DNA of 64,000 nt from Thermoplasma sp. Kam2015 (GCF_003205235.1 NZ_QJSM01000024.1:1-64000), one strand, 5' to 3'. Shown: positions 1 to 8,766, counted from the first letter of the stretch. Notes: generated by a model not told the origin, from the sequence alone. Program-made: numbers and translations.

Positions 1-2
1 TC

Positions 3-593
3 AGGAATCCTGCAAAAAGGGATAGAAAATTAAAGGAGGCAAAGCACAGGCAGAGAAATGTCATAAGGGATAGACTGCAGAAATTGACAATTGAACTAGT
101 AAAGGACAATGATGATAAGACCTTTGTCTTTGAGGATTTAACAAATATAAAGGAGAATGGAAAGAAAAAGAACAATAAAGATAAAAACAACGATAAATCT
201 AAAAACAATCCAAATGGATCAAAAAAATTCAGAACAGATATTAACAGATGGCCATACAGATTATTCCAGAGATTTATAGATTATAAATCAAATAATAAAA
301 CATTGTATATACATCCAGAGGGGACTTCTTCTGAATGTCCTGTATGTGGTGGAAGATTAGAGCACCCAATCTGGAAAGCATCCAAATGCAATAGCTGTGG
401 TTTAACCTACGATAGGAATAGATTATCATCGTTATCCATCTCTATCCGTGGATTAGACCTCTGCGGTACCCCGTTTACCGTGAGTGGCAGTTCCTCTTGG
501 CATTCTATGAAGAATGATTACTTGTACCATCCAGATCAAGTAATTGTTGAGGATGCCAATGACTGCAAGAGAGAAATGCATAATAATGCATAG
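3..593 (+). CDS. tnpB: TnpB (IS200/IS605 OrfB-type RNA-guided nuclease), C-terminal part, cut by window edge
   Basis: The frame is open from the left edge to a TAG at 591-593, so only the C-terminal ~196 residues are visible and the true start lies outside the window. Visible TnpB features are the RuvC glutamate in FEDL, a four-cysteine zinc finger (CPVCGG, then CNSCG) and the final RuvC Asp region (YDRNRLSSLSI). A low-complexity Lys/Asn insert sits between FEDL and the zinc finger. No TnpA is seen beside it. The zinc finger and C-terminal tail differ clearly from the tnpB at 12765-13994, so it is another lineage. Base composition is AT-rich. Whether the whole gene is intact cannot be judged. 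Confidence 0.85.
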   Translation, partial: RNPAKRDRKLKEAKHRQRNVIRDRLQKLTIELVKDNDDKTFVFEDLTNIKENGKKKNNKDKNNDKSKNNPNGSKKFRTDINRWPYRLFQRFIDYKSNNKTLYIHPEGTSSECPVCGGRLEHPIWKASKCNSCGLTYDRNRLSSLSISIRGLDLCGTPFTVSGSSSWHSMKNDYLYHPDQVIVEDANDCKREMHNNA

Positions 594-707
594 TATTTCA
601 GGAACGGTGGTCATTTATCCTATGATACGGATCTCCTCCTTGCCGGGCTCATAGAAAATATGTAAAGGTCAATAAACAGCTGAATATAAATTTGCCTTTT
701 CATGCAA

Positions 708-974
708 GTGAGCTGCTCCTCAGCTGAAGCTTCGGATCTTCCTTCAGCGAAGGATATCTATATTTCCGGACATCCGTACAAGCCATATACCACTATAACC
801 ACAGGCGGGAATTCGGATCTCATCGAACCCACTTAAGTATCGTACATTTGTTTATCATGGATGATACAAAATATGGAAATATAATTTATAGGTCATTTTA
901 TTGGGAGAAGTCCGTGTATCTCATCGCTGAAGGATTTTAAAGTTACAGCTTCCTCCAAACCCATAACATCTTCT
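708..974 (-). mobile_element. TnpB-less IS605-type element (copy A, ~267 bp)
   Basis: This copy has both ends of the complete element at 12760-14104 but no transposase. The right end starts GTGAGC at 708 and is followed by the omega-RNA-like segment. The left end, with the remnant of its hairpin, runs to 974. Next to the left end is TTTAA on the element strand, and that TAA is the stop codon of gmhA. A central near-inverted repeat (839-866) is shared with the copies at 8432 and 35618 and is absent from the tnpB-bearing element. The boundaries come from comparing five copies by eye. Confidence 0.75.
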
Positions 975-1523
975 TTAAAAATGTTCATCGATCATGCTGC
1001 AGATCATATGGATGGCTGTTATATGTGCTTCCTGTATTATGGATGTAACGCTGGAGTCCACGTATAGAGTCTCGTCTGCGATATCCTTGATCTGTCCGCC
1101 GGTCTTTCCAGTAAAGCCGATGGTATGACACCCAAGCCTTTTGGCGGATTTTAAACCCTCTATAACGTTCTTGGAATTACCTGAAGTGCTTATCCCTATC
1201 ACCACATCTCCAGGTTTAGCCAACGCTTCAACCTGCCTTGAAAATACCACATCATATGAGTAATCGTTCGATATCGCGGTGATAGAAGAGGTGTTGGTTG
1301 TCAGAGCTATAGCGGGCAGAGGTTTTCTCTCCTTCATGAAGTGACCCGCCAGTTCTGCGACAAAGTGTTGCGCGTCTGCTGCGGATCCTCCGTTTCCGAA
1401 AACGATTAACTTATTGCCAGCCATGAATGCATCGTATATCTTCTGAGCTATTCCAGTAATCCTGGCGACGTCAAGATTTAACCTTACTCTCGCACCTTCG
1501 TTCAAGTACTCTTTTGCATCCAT
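975..1523 (-). CDS. gmhA: Phosphoheptose isomerase (sedoheptulose-7-phosphate isomerase)
   Basis: This cytoplasmic SIS-domain enzyme converts sedoheptulose 7-phosphate to D-glycero-heptose 7-phosphate, the first step of heptose precursor synthesis for surface glycans. The 182-residue length is typical of GmhA. The GNGGSAADAQHF motif is at ~43-54. H53, E57, Q164 and H172 have the spacing of the zinc ligands of bacterial GmhA. The ATG at 1523 lies 25 bases from a TATA-like box, which fits a leaderless start. The stop codon TAA abuts an IS605-type element (copy A). No other heptose genes are in the window, so the final product is unknown. Confidence 0.9.
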   Translation of the reverse strand: MDAKEYLNEGARVRLNLDVARITGIAQKIYDAFMAGNKLIVFGNGGSAADAQHFVAELAGHFMKERKPLPAIALTTNTSSITAISNDYSYDVVFSRQVEALAKPGDVVIGISTSGNSKNVIEGLKSAKRLGCHTIGFTGKTGGQIKDIADETLYVDSSVTSIIQEAHITAIHMICSMIDEHF

Positions 1524-1544
1524 GCAGGATTATGTGCTGACCTG

Positions 1545-1552
1545 GATATATC
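1545..1552 (-). promoter_or_regulatory. TATA box of gmhA
   Basis: GATATATC centred ~25 bases upstream of the gmhA ATG, the spacing expected for leaderless archaeal transcription. It is back to back with the box at 1601-1608. Confidence 0.5.
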
Positions 1553-1600
1553 ATTTCTGATCTTGGCGCGTCAAATAGTATCATGCTATAGGTAAAAGAC

Positions 1601-1608
1601 TTATATAT
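1601..1608 (+). promoter_or_regulatory. TATA box of ABC exporter operon
   Basis: TTATATAT centred ~24 bases before the GTG at 1628. This favours the GTG start over the out-of-frame ATGs just upstream, and implies a leaderless mRNA. Confidence 0.5.
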
Positions 1609-1627
1609 CATTTCATGATGAGTAAAT

Positions 1628-2428
1628 GTGAACGTATTCTTGAAACGCCTTTTGATAATAACGATTGCCGTTGCGGTAATAGCGCCGGCCATATATTATG
1701 CGATTACACTTAACAATGCGAATCAGAGGCAATCGGATCCACTTTATTATGCGCCATCTGACACCAATGTCCTTGGTTATGTTAACTATAACGGAACTCA
1801 TTTCTATGTTTATGCCAATAACAGAAGCTATGGCCTTATATTTGATACTTCATCTATATCCAACGTAAATTTCAGCAGAATCTCTTCGTTGATGCATGGA
1901 AATGGAATGAACAGTTCTACTTTTAATTCCAGTTCAAACTTTACACCTAAGACGAATATTAGCCTCTATGCTGACTATAAGGATTACAGTATATACGTTG
2001 TCAGAAACTTGAGTTTCGCATTCATTGGATTATCCATTACAAATCAGACTCTTTATCTCTATGAAAGTAACGGGTTTATCGTGCTGGGGAACCTCAATGG
2101 CATCTATGAATCCATAAACGCAACACTGGACAGCAAGAATGCGATTGGATATTCCAGTTATCTGAACAGCAGTGCAAATGTATCGATGGCCGTATTCAAC
2201 GTTGGAAATAAGATCGTGAAATCTGTATATTTCAACCTAACCGGAGATAATCTCACCGGAAGCATAAGATTCCTGAATTATACCTATGAGTCGTACTTCC
2301 TTTCAGCGATTTCGAATATGAAAGGGGCTACAATAATAAGTGTACATGACCTCAACGTAAAATTCAAACTGGACATTAGTAGTTTGACTTCGGCCTATGA
2401 TCTCATAGGTGTCCTCAATGCTCAATAA
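1628..2428 (+). CDS. Surface-exposed protein with N-terminal membrane anchor, ABC operon
   Basis: I recognise no family. Residues ~5-27 form one hydrophobic helix after a Lys/Arg-containing start (signal anchor). The rest is rich in Asn, Ser and Tyr with many N-x-S/T sequons and almost no cysteine, typical of an extracytoplasmic, possibly N-glycosylated archaeal protein. It is the first gene of a three-gene operon and overlaps the following permease gene by 20 bases. A plausible role is an accessory or substrate-related surface protein of that ABC-2 exporter. The GTG start is chosen from the TATA spacing. Confidence 0.7.
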   Translation: MNVFLKRLLIITIAVAVIAPAIYYAITLNNANQRQSDPLYYAPSDTNVLGYVNYNGTHFYVYANNRSYGLIFDTSSISNVNFSRISSLMHGNGMNSSTFNSSSNFTPKTNISLYADYKDYSIYVVRNLSFAFIGLSITNQTLYLYESNGFIVLGNLNGIYESINATLDSKNAIGYSSYLNSSANVSMAVFNVGNKIVKSVYFNLTGDNLTGSIRFLNYTYESYFLSAISNMKGATIISVHDLNVKFKLDISSLTSAYDLIGVLNAQ

Positions 2429-3248
2429 ATTTTCTGTTGCTTTTTCCTATTATTTCAAAAATTATTATCGTTCCAAAAGTTTTTACCTGATGCTAGCGCT
2501 GATCATTATAATCAGCGGAATAATGTCGTATTTTTCATTCCGCTATCAGAGCAAGGTTAACACTTTTCTTGACAGATTTGACAGCACCGCGATCACCACA
2601 GGTTTGAAATCCAGAGCATTGGACTATATCTGGTCTTTCGTGCTGGTTGATATTCCAGTGTATGCAGCTGTCTTCTTTGGATCTCCCTCCATATCAAGCG
2701 AGATAGAAGACAGGACGGCATTTCATATTTTTTCGCTGCCTGTGGGACGAATGACCATTCTATCAGCTAAATACGCTGCTGCCTATGCAGCCACCGTGTT
2801 GATATCTTTGATATATATCATATTGGAAGCTATCATAACCATAAGGATCTACGGAACCATAGACATGAATTCGTATTTACTATCATTGGTTCTTACTCTT
2901 ATATTCATAGCTTCAGTTCTCGCCTTCACTTTCTTCATAAGCAGCATATTCAACAGAAACATCTATGCATATATAACAGTTCTAATCATCTATTTTCTTG
3001 TCTTCAATGCGGTTGATGTGATAACCAGCTTGCTTTACAGCACCACATCGCCTTTTCTTCTCAACAATGCGGCCAACATAATAATGGAAGTTTTCATAGA
3101 CATCAATCTTTTTACCTTCTCCCCAACAATATCACTTTCTCCAGCCGGTGTATCGAAGATACTCCTAGCGGTCGCCGTGATGGTAATATATCTCGTTGCC
3201 TCCCTTGCAGCGGCAACTGTACTTTTTGAAAACAAGGAGGCGAAATGA
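2409..3248 (+). CDS. ABC-2 type transporter, permease subunit
   Basis: About six hydrophobic segments (near residues 22-42, 75-95, 110-135, 150-175, 190-215 and 245-270) are arranged like ABC-2 permeases. The sequence between TM2 and TM3 has the usual acidic, conserved character (IEDRTAFHIFSLPVGR). It overlaps the upstream gene by 20 bases and the ATPase gene by 4 (ATGA), indicating translational coupling. GTG at 2409 is the first start. ATG at 2418 is an alternative that would cut the overlap. The substrate is unknown and export is likely for this class. Confidence 0.8.
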   Translation: MSSMLNKFSVAFSYYFKNYYRSKSFYLMLALIIIISGIMSYFSFRYQSKVNTFLDRFDSTAITTGLKSRALDYIWSFVLVDIPVYAAVFFGSPSISSEIEDRTAFHIFSLPVGRMTILSAKYAAAYAATVLISLIYIILEAIITIRIYGTIDMNSYLLSLVLTLIFIASVLAFTFFISSIFNRNIYAYITVLIIYFLVFNAVDVITSLLYSTTSPFLLNNAANIIMEVFIDINLFTFSPTISLSPAGVSKILLAVAVMVIYLVASLAAATVLFENKEAK

Positions 3249-4138
3249 TGAACATATCAGTGAATAAAGTATCAAAGCGATATGGAGATATTCAGGCCCT
3301 CACCGATATATCGTTTGAAGTCGAGGGAAACGGATGCCTTGTACTCCTTGGACCTAATGGCGCGGGAAAGACCACCCTTATGAAGATAATGACAAACATA
3401 ATAAGACCAACGAGTGGAGAGGTGAGAATCAACGGTATCAACGTCAGAGAAGATCCGGGCAGAGCTCTCTCATCCGTTGGGTCGTTGATAGAACAGCCGG
3501 AATTCTATCCATACATAACTGGGTATGAAGCGTTGATGTTCACATGCATGATAAAGGGATTATCGCATGAAAGGTGCATTTCAGAGGTGAACAGAGTATC
3601 TAGCCTCACTCACTGCAGAGATTATCTGAACCGAAAGACAAAGGAATATTCGCGTGGTATGAAACAGCGGGTCGGATTGGCGGCGGCCCTCATAGGTAAT
3701 CCAGACATCATAATATTGGATGAGCCTACATTCGGCTTGGATCCAAACGGGATGATGGAGATAAGGGAGATAATTTTGAATTTGAAGAATGTTAAATTGA
3801 TCGTGCTTAGCACCCACCTCATATATGAAGCAGAATTACTGGCCAATCATATAGGTATAATCGATCATGGACATCTCATACACTTCGGGCCTGTGGAGAA
3901 AGATCGATATCTGGAGGTTAGAGGTAGAATCCGGGGAACAGATCTGAAACTGAACGGTGTGGACGTAATAGACAGAGAGGAAAACAGAATCATATTGAGA
4001 AAAAATCGTGATATAGAAAATTGGGAAATAATAAAGGCTCTGGAATCCTCCGGATCCTCCATAGAAACTTTCGATTATTACAGCGTGATCGAGGACCTCT
4101 ACAAGAATAGCGTCTCTCATTCTGATGCAGAATCCTAG
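3245..4138 (+). CDS. ABC transporter ATP-binding protein
   Basis: The ATPase subunit of the exporter encoded with the two upstream genes. Walker A GPNGAGKTT (~38-46), a signature region EYSRGMKQRVGLA (~137-149) and Walker B IIILDEPTFGLDP (~158-170) followed by an H-loop STHL are all present. The ~75-residue C-terminal extension is typical of ABC-2 drug/lipid exporter ATPases. The signature Ser-Gly is preserved in the variant SRGMKQR, as in many archaeal ABC-2 ATPases. Translation is coupled to the permease gene through ATGA. Confidence 0.92.
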   Translation: MMNISVNKVSKRYGDIQALTDISFEVEGNGCLVLLGPNGAGKTTLMKIMTNIIRPTSGEVRINGINVREDPGRALSSVGSLIEQPEFYPYITGYEALMFTCMIKGLSHERCISEVNRVSSLTHCRDYLNRKTKEYSRGMKQRVGLAAALIGNPDIIILDEPTFGLDPNGMMEIREIILNLKNVKLIVLSTHLIYEAELLANHIGIIDHGHLIHFGPVEKDRYLEVRGRIRGTDLKLNGVDVIDREENRIILRKNRDIENWEIIKALESSGSSIETFDYYSVIEDLYKNSVSHSDAES

Positions 4139-4451
4139 GTGTTTCAATGATTCTTTCCCATCGTGAACAGTCTTCCAACAGATCGAATCTTTTAGACTAA
4201 TGCGCTTACCTTTTCCCCAGCAGACGTATTCGTTGAAGGTTCGATATAGCGATCTCAGCAGTCGTGTATTCGAACTTCAGCAATCCTAACGTCATAATCC
4301 TTGCAAAAATTTCACTGGATTTTCCATATGGGAAAATCCATGCATCTAATAGTCGAAGATCGTGTTTCACGGCTTTCCATGGGCGCCCCGCATTTCCTGA
4401 ACTGATATCCAGAGGAATAATATAGTAAGCTGTATATATTTATAGCCAGAC
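4139..4451. other. Intergenic region with a perfect hairpin
   Basis: No convincing gene. A perfect 10-base inverted repeat (4316-4325 and 4331-4340, five-base spacer) could be a regulator site or an RNA hairpin. An AT-rich TATA-like stretch at 4432-4445 precedes the next gene. Confidence 0.5.
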
Positions 4452-4511
4452 ATGAGAAAAAAGCCATCAGACATACATAAACCTTATTTCCTGATTCTTG
4501 TTATTGTCATG

Positions 4512-5423
4512 ATGGATGTTTATATCAATTTCCCAGTTGATACTCATGTCCGGAAAATAGCAGAGAGTATACTTCAAGATTTTGATTTACACTGGTTTCC
4601 GGATTATTTTGATGCCGAGGTGCAGATCATAAAAGATCGATATGTACTGGGAAATAGAACAAAAATGATACAGACAATCAGTGCTGGTGTTGATCACATA
4701 GATGTTGCCGGTATCCCTGATAAAATCATACTGTGCAGCAATGCTGGTGCCTATTCAATATCGGTTGCAGAACATACCTTTGCTCTGATACTCTCACATG
4801 CAAAGAATATAATAGAAAATAATTCACTTATGAAATCTGGAACGTTTAAGCAGTCACCAACTACCCTTCTATATGGAAAGACTCTGGGTATAGTTGGTTA
4901 TGGAGGAATAGGAAGAAGGGTAGCAGAGATAGGAAAGGCCTTTGGAATGAAGATTGCTGCCTATACGAGATCGGGTGCTGATGATAACGTAGATAAGCTG
5001 ACTGATGATGTGGCTGAGCTGTTCGCATCTTCAGATATGATCGTCTTATCGATCCCGCTCACTGATAAAACCAAAGGCATGATAAATTACAAGATTCTTC
5101 AAAAGACCAAGAAAAATGCGTTTATAGTGAATGTCGCACGGGCCGACATAGTCCTCAAGTCCGACATGCTGAGATTCCTCAGAGAAAATCCAGATAGATG
5201 GTATCTATCAGATGTCTGGTGGGATGAACCTAACATTAAGGATGCCGATCTTCCAAATTTGATACTTTCCCCTCATGTGGCTGGAGGCATGTCTGGGGAG
5301 ATCATGGATACTGCATTACGTCTGGCATTTGAAAACGTGAAGAATTTCTTTGATGGGCATCCAAGAAATGTGGTAAAGAAGGAAGAATATAAGATGAAGA
5401 GCGAGAGATTCCTGGGGATATAA
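4512..5423 (+). CDS. D-isomer-specific 2-hydroxyacid dehydrogenase (glycerate dehydrogenase-related)
   Basis: An NAD(P)-dependent oxidoreductase of the D-2-hydroxyacid dehydrogenase family. The Rossmann motif GYGGIG is near residue 130. The catalytic Arg lies in NVARAD, Glu in WDEPN and His in SPHVAGG, so all three are present. The substrate cannot be read from sequence (hydroxypyruvate/glyoxylate or another 2-oxoacid). ATG 4452 would add ~20 hydrophobic residues (RKKPSDIHKPYFLILVIV) before the family-like start MDVYINF, so I prefer 4512 or 4509. The stop abuts the next gene's ATG. As I recall, a T. acidophilum homologue has a crystal structure. Confidence 0.88.
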   Translation: MDVYINFPVDTHVRKIAESILQDFDLHWFPDYFDAEVQIIKDRYVLGNRTKMIQTISAGVDHIDVAGIPDKIILCSNAGAYSISVAEHTFALILSHAKNIIENNSLMKSGTFKQSPTTLLYGKTLGIVGYGGIGRRVAEIGKAFGMKIAAYTRSGADDNVDKLTDDVAELFASSDMIVLSIPLTDKTKGMINYKILQKTKKNAFIVNVARADIVLKSDMLRFLRENPDRWYLSDVWWDEPNIKDADLPNLILSPHVAGGMSGEIMDTALRLAFENVKNFFDGHPRNVVKKEEYKMKSERFLGI

Positions 5424-6344
5424 ATGATGAGGAGAACTGTTTATGCTGTCAGGCTTGATACGGTGAGATATGAGAGAAAACTCAGCCTAATAGCCACCGT
5501 TGACAGCATAGAGTCTTCTCATGGAATAATTAACAGCATGATCGATATAGCTGAAGAAACCGGTTATCCTTATGAGATATTGATATCAACCAGGGCACCG
5601 GATGATGAGAACTACTATTACGATGAAATACGCGTCATATCAAGGAACACAAGGAAAAGAAGCGACGGATTGGCTAGAGCTATCAAATTGGCAACAGGAA
5701 ACTACACTTTTGTATTCGATCCCTCTATAAGTTATTCACTGACTTATGCAGATCTCATATATGGATATATAAATATAGGAACCAGCGAAATACTGTTATC
5801 CAACATCATGGGATTTCAGACTGAAGTTGTGAAGAATGTTGGTAACTGGAGACCGCTGATCTGTGGAGAAGATATCGATCTAATGGCCAGGGCGTTGGAT
5901 TCTTACGGTGTAATTGCCTATCCACTCGGTAGTCTGACAACCCTTGACATAGGGCAGATGATCTACGACAAAAGCCGGAGCATGATAGAGAGAATAATTG
6001 CGATGCGGGATCTGACTACAGCCGCAAACCTGAAATATAACGATATTTCTGAGATGGCCAGCTCCATGGATATGGATTTTGCTACATATGAGATCCTAAT
6101 GACTGGAAAGCTGCTTTCTTACATATCAAGACTAAGACCATATGAAAAAAATACGAACAACTACATCTTTGTCATGAACAGGATAATAGAATCATACATA
6201 TCTCAGGACTATAGAAGGATAGATACCATAACTGAAATGCCGAGAATAGAGATCTCCTCAAGCACCAGAAAATATCTTTCATCTGTGAGCGACCTGTGGA
6301 CAATGCAGGATTCTGACAATAAATATCCGCGTGAGAGTGTTTAG
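5424..6344 (+). CDS. Glycosyltransferase family 2-like protein (divergent)
   Basis: This 306-residue protein has the pattern of a divergent GT-A fold: a short strand-helix N-terminus, ATGNYTFVFDPS near residue 92 in place of the usual DxD, and GEDIDLMARAL near residue 151 like the acceptor/catalytic region of GT2 enzymes. The canonical DxD is degraded to FDPS, so activity is uncertain. No membrane segments. It starts directly after the dehydrogenase stop and precedes a GtrA-domain protein, so a role in polyprenyl-linked sugar transfer is plausible. Confidence 0.55.
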   Translation: MMRRTVYAVRLDTVRYERKLSLIATVDSIESSHGIINSMIDIAEETGYPYEILISTRAPDDENYYYDEIRVISRNTRKRSDGLARAIKLATGNYTFVFDPSISYSLTYADLIYGYINIGTSEILLSNIMGFQTEVVKNVGNWRPLICGEDIDLMARALDSYGVIAYPLGSLTTLDIGQMIYDKSRSMIERIIAMRDLTTAANLKYNDISEMASSMDMDFATYEILMTGKLLSYISRLRPYEKNTNNYIFVMNRIIESYISQDYRRIDTITEMPRIEISSSTRKYLSSVSDLWTMQDSDNKYPRESV

Positions 6345-6448
6345 ATTTATTCGACATTTTACGTATATAACGTCTGACTTGATATAGATGAAGTTTAATC
6401 ATATACCAGAAAAGTTTAAAAGCTGAAATACCGATAAGGCATATCACC

Positions 6449-7387
6449 ATGGAATTTCAGCAGGCAACCAATGCCATAGAACAGCAGGTCTCATTACGCG
6501 ATTCTCTGTCAGACAAGACTTTAGTGATCATAACCCATGACGAGGACGCACCAAAGAATCTGCCCCCATTCGGTGAGGTTAAAGTATATACTGTAGAGGC
6601 TATAGAAAAAGACCGCAAAAAATTTTCTCAAACTCTTGATGACAACACCTTCTATATGATATGCGATGGTGGGTATGCCTCAAAGGACATAATCTCAAGC
6701 CTCTACGACATCGACAGGTACGATATCATACTTGAAAAGAGAAGACTTGGGTTGCTTTTGAAAATATTCAAACATATCCTGGCTGAAAATGATAGGATGG
6801 CCGAAACGTCTCTTGATGTCATTTTCATGAATTCTGCTGTTATGGATTATATCTTATCAAGACATTATAAGATCTCCAGAGAAGTCCTCTTAAGAATAAT
6901 TGCATCCAACAGGTTCAGGGTAAAATATGTAGAAACAAATGTATGGCAGAACCTTAAAAATTTCGTATATATAGGAATCTATGAGCTGATCCACAGCTCT
7001 CTGCCCAAGTATCTGGTTGTTGGAACGACTGGCATCCTCATCAATGAATTCATGCTCAAGATGCTATCATATCGTTTGCCGTTGACGTTTGCAGACGCAC
7101 TTGCTATCGAAAGCAGCATAACCTCTAATTTTCTTATGAATGAGTATTGGACGTTCAACAATCGCGAGGTATCTAAGGGCGTGAAGGGCTTCTTCAGAAG
7201 GATGGGTTTCCACAACCTCACATCCCTGATAGGCCTAGGAATAAATCTGGGCATATTTACAGCACTTGTGGACACTGGAATGGAGATGCTCGCCGCAAAT
7301 CTCATAGGTATAGCTGTGGCATTTCTATCAAGATACATCATGTCTTCAAGACTTGTATGGCATGCCCCCAGCAAGGCCAGTGACTGA
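6449..7387 (+). CDS. GtrA-domain membrane protein with degenerate glycosyltransferase-like N-terminus
   Basis: The C-terminal ~125 residues (from YLVVGTTGILINEF) form four hydrophobic helices with the GtrA pattern, including NEYWTFNN after helix 2 and the final SRLVW. GtrA proteins are thought to help flip or transfer polyprenyl-phosphate sugars. The N-terminal ~180 residues resemble the remains of a dolichyl-phosphate-sugar synthase (VIITHDEDA, YMICDGG), without a clear DxD. GT2-GtrA fusions are common in archaea. Here the transferase half looks decayed, and the separate GT2-like gene upstream may complement it. Confidence 0.7.
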   Translation: MEFQQATNAIEQQVSLRDSLSDKTLVIITHDEDAPKNLPPFGEVKVYTVEAIEKDRKKFSQTLDDNTFYMICDGGYASKDIISSLYDIDRYDIILEKRRLGLLLKIFKHILAENDRMAETSLDVIFMNSAVMDYILSRHYKISREVLLRIIASNRFRVKYVETNVWQNLKNFVYIGIYELIHSSLPKYLVVGTTGILINEFMLKMLSYRLPLTFADALAIESSITSNFLMNEYWTFNNREVSKGVKGFFRRMGFHNLTSLIGLGINLGIFTALVDTGMEMLAANLIGIAVAFLSRYIMSSRLVWHAPSKASD

Positions 7388-7475
7388 TGACGCATCTCTA
7401 AGGATATCAGACAGTTTTTATTTTCTCTCGCATATCTTTCTTTATTCTTAAATCCAAGATTTCGATTCAGGAAAT

Positions 7476-8435
7476 ATGTCCCTGATGTCGATCCGGATCA
7501 AACTGGGCAGCCTTGCTGTTGGTGTTGCCATATTCGCCATAGGATTCGGCATAATCTACGGTATAATGTATTATATTGGTTTCAACATTGGCGTTTTAGC
7601 GCTCCTCATTATACTAGCGCCGATATTCATAATTATGGATATCTTGCAGTGGCTGTTCGGTCCATATATGATCGGCGCGGTGTACAGAACACACAGGATA
7701 ACGCCGGATGAGCCTGAATATACCATGTTGAATTCAATAGTCAGCGAGGTGGCGAAAAGCAATAAAATCAAGACACCTGATATATACATAGCTGAAGTAG
7801 ATATTCCGAATGCATTCGCCTATGGTTCGCCAATTGCCGGCAGACGAATCGCAGTGACAAGAGGCCTTCTCCGGATCCTCGATCCTGAAGAGATAAAGGC
7901 TGTGATCGGACATGAGATGGGACATCTCAGGCACAGGGATGTCGAGATGCTATTGGCAGTTGGACTTATCCCAACGCTAATATTCTATTTCGGATATACT
8001 TTGCTATTCTCAGATGGCAGAGGAAGAAATGCGGGCGGCATATTGTTGCTTGCCATAGTTGCAATCGTGGCCAGTTTCCTCTTCAGATTCCTCATACTTG
8101 CCTTCAATAGGATGCGTGAGAGTTATGCTGATATAAACTCCGCTCTCACAGTAGATGGTGGTGCAGATAAGCTGCAGACGGCACTTGCAAAAATTGTTTC
8201 AGCAACTGGTCACACTGGTTATTCCTTCAGGCGAAGACGAAAGAATACCTCCAGCAATCTCACAGAAATGCTATTCTTCAGCAATCCTGACGTTTCTGAA
8301 GCAGGGGATTACAGAAAGCTGGTTGAGGAATGGAAGACAGCTAAAGTTTCTCTATTCTCGGATTTCTTCTCAGATCATCCTCATCCAGCCAAGAGGATAC
8401 AGCGACTGGAAAGAATGAAGGACCGAAAAATGTGA
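7476..8435 (+). CDS. htpX: HtpX-like membrane zinc metallopeptidase (M48)
   Basis: A membrane-bound protease for quality control of membrane proteins. Two N-terminal helices (~12-35 and 38-60) are followed by the catalytic HEMGH (146-150), two further hydrophobic segments (~158-177 and 187-210) and the third zinc ligand E215 in RESYAD. Length (319) is normal. ATG 7476 is ~26 bases after a TATA-like CTTAAATCC. The last codon and stop (ATG TGA) lie at the boundary with a TnpB-less IS element: bases 8432-8435 belong to the element. In the reconstructed empty site the gene would read ATA TAA instead. Confidence 0.92.
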   Translation: MSLMSIRIKLGSLAVGVAIFAIGFGIIYGIMYYIGFNIGVLALLIILAPIFIIMDILQWLFGPYMIGAVYRTHRITPDEPEYTMLNSIVSEVAKSNKIKTPDIYIAEVDIPNAFAYGSPIAGRRIAVTRGLLRILDPEEIKAVIGHEMGHLRHRDVEMLLAVGLIPTLIFYFGYTLLFSDGRGRNAGGILLLAIVAIVASFLFRFLILAFNRMRESYADINSALTVDGGADKLQTALAKIVSATGHTGYSFRRRRKNTSSNLTEMLFFSNPDVSEAGDYRKLVEEWKTAKVSLFSDFFSDHPHPAKRIQRLERMKDRKM

Positions 8436-8700
8436 GCTACTCCTAAGCTAAAGCATCAGAGCTTCCTTTCATCGAAGAGACCTCTACCCTTCCGGACATC
8501 CGTACAAGCCATATATCACTATAACCACAGGCGTGTATTCGGATCTCATCGATCCTACTCAGTTATCATCCACTTGGTTTTCATGGATGATACAAGAGAA
8601 TATGGGAAGACGATCTATAGATATTTCCATTGAAGGAAGTCGATTTATCTCTTGTACGAAGAGAGAGTTTTACTGCTTCCCTCAAACTCCTAACTTTTTT
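8432..8700 (-). mobile_element. TnpB-less IS605-type element (copy B, 269 bp)
   Basis: The right end is GTGAGCTACTCC at 8432, followed by an omega-RNA-like segment (CGTACAAGCC, CCACAGGCGTG, GGATCTCATCGATCC). A central perfect 8-base inverted repeat is at 8565-8572 and 8584-8591. The left end carries the conserved TTGAGGGAAG arm and reaches 8700. The flank on the element strand is TTTAT (8701-8705). The left end also holds a perfect small hairpin (TCTCTT/AAGAGA). Its TGA is now the stop codon of htpX. No ORF inside looks coding. Confidence 0.85.
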
Positions 8701-8766
8701 ATAAAATTAGAAGACAAAGTGATCAACTTTATATCCAATCTTTGAGTAGTGCTAAAAATCTAATAT

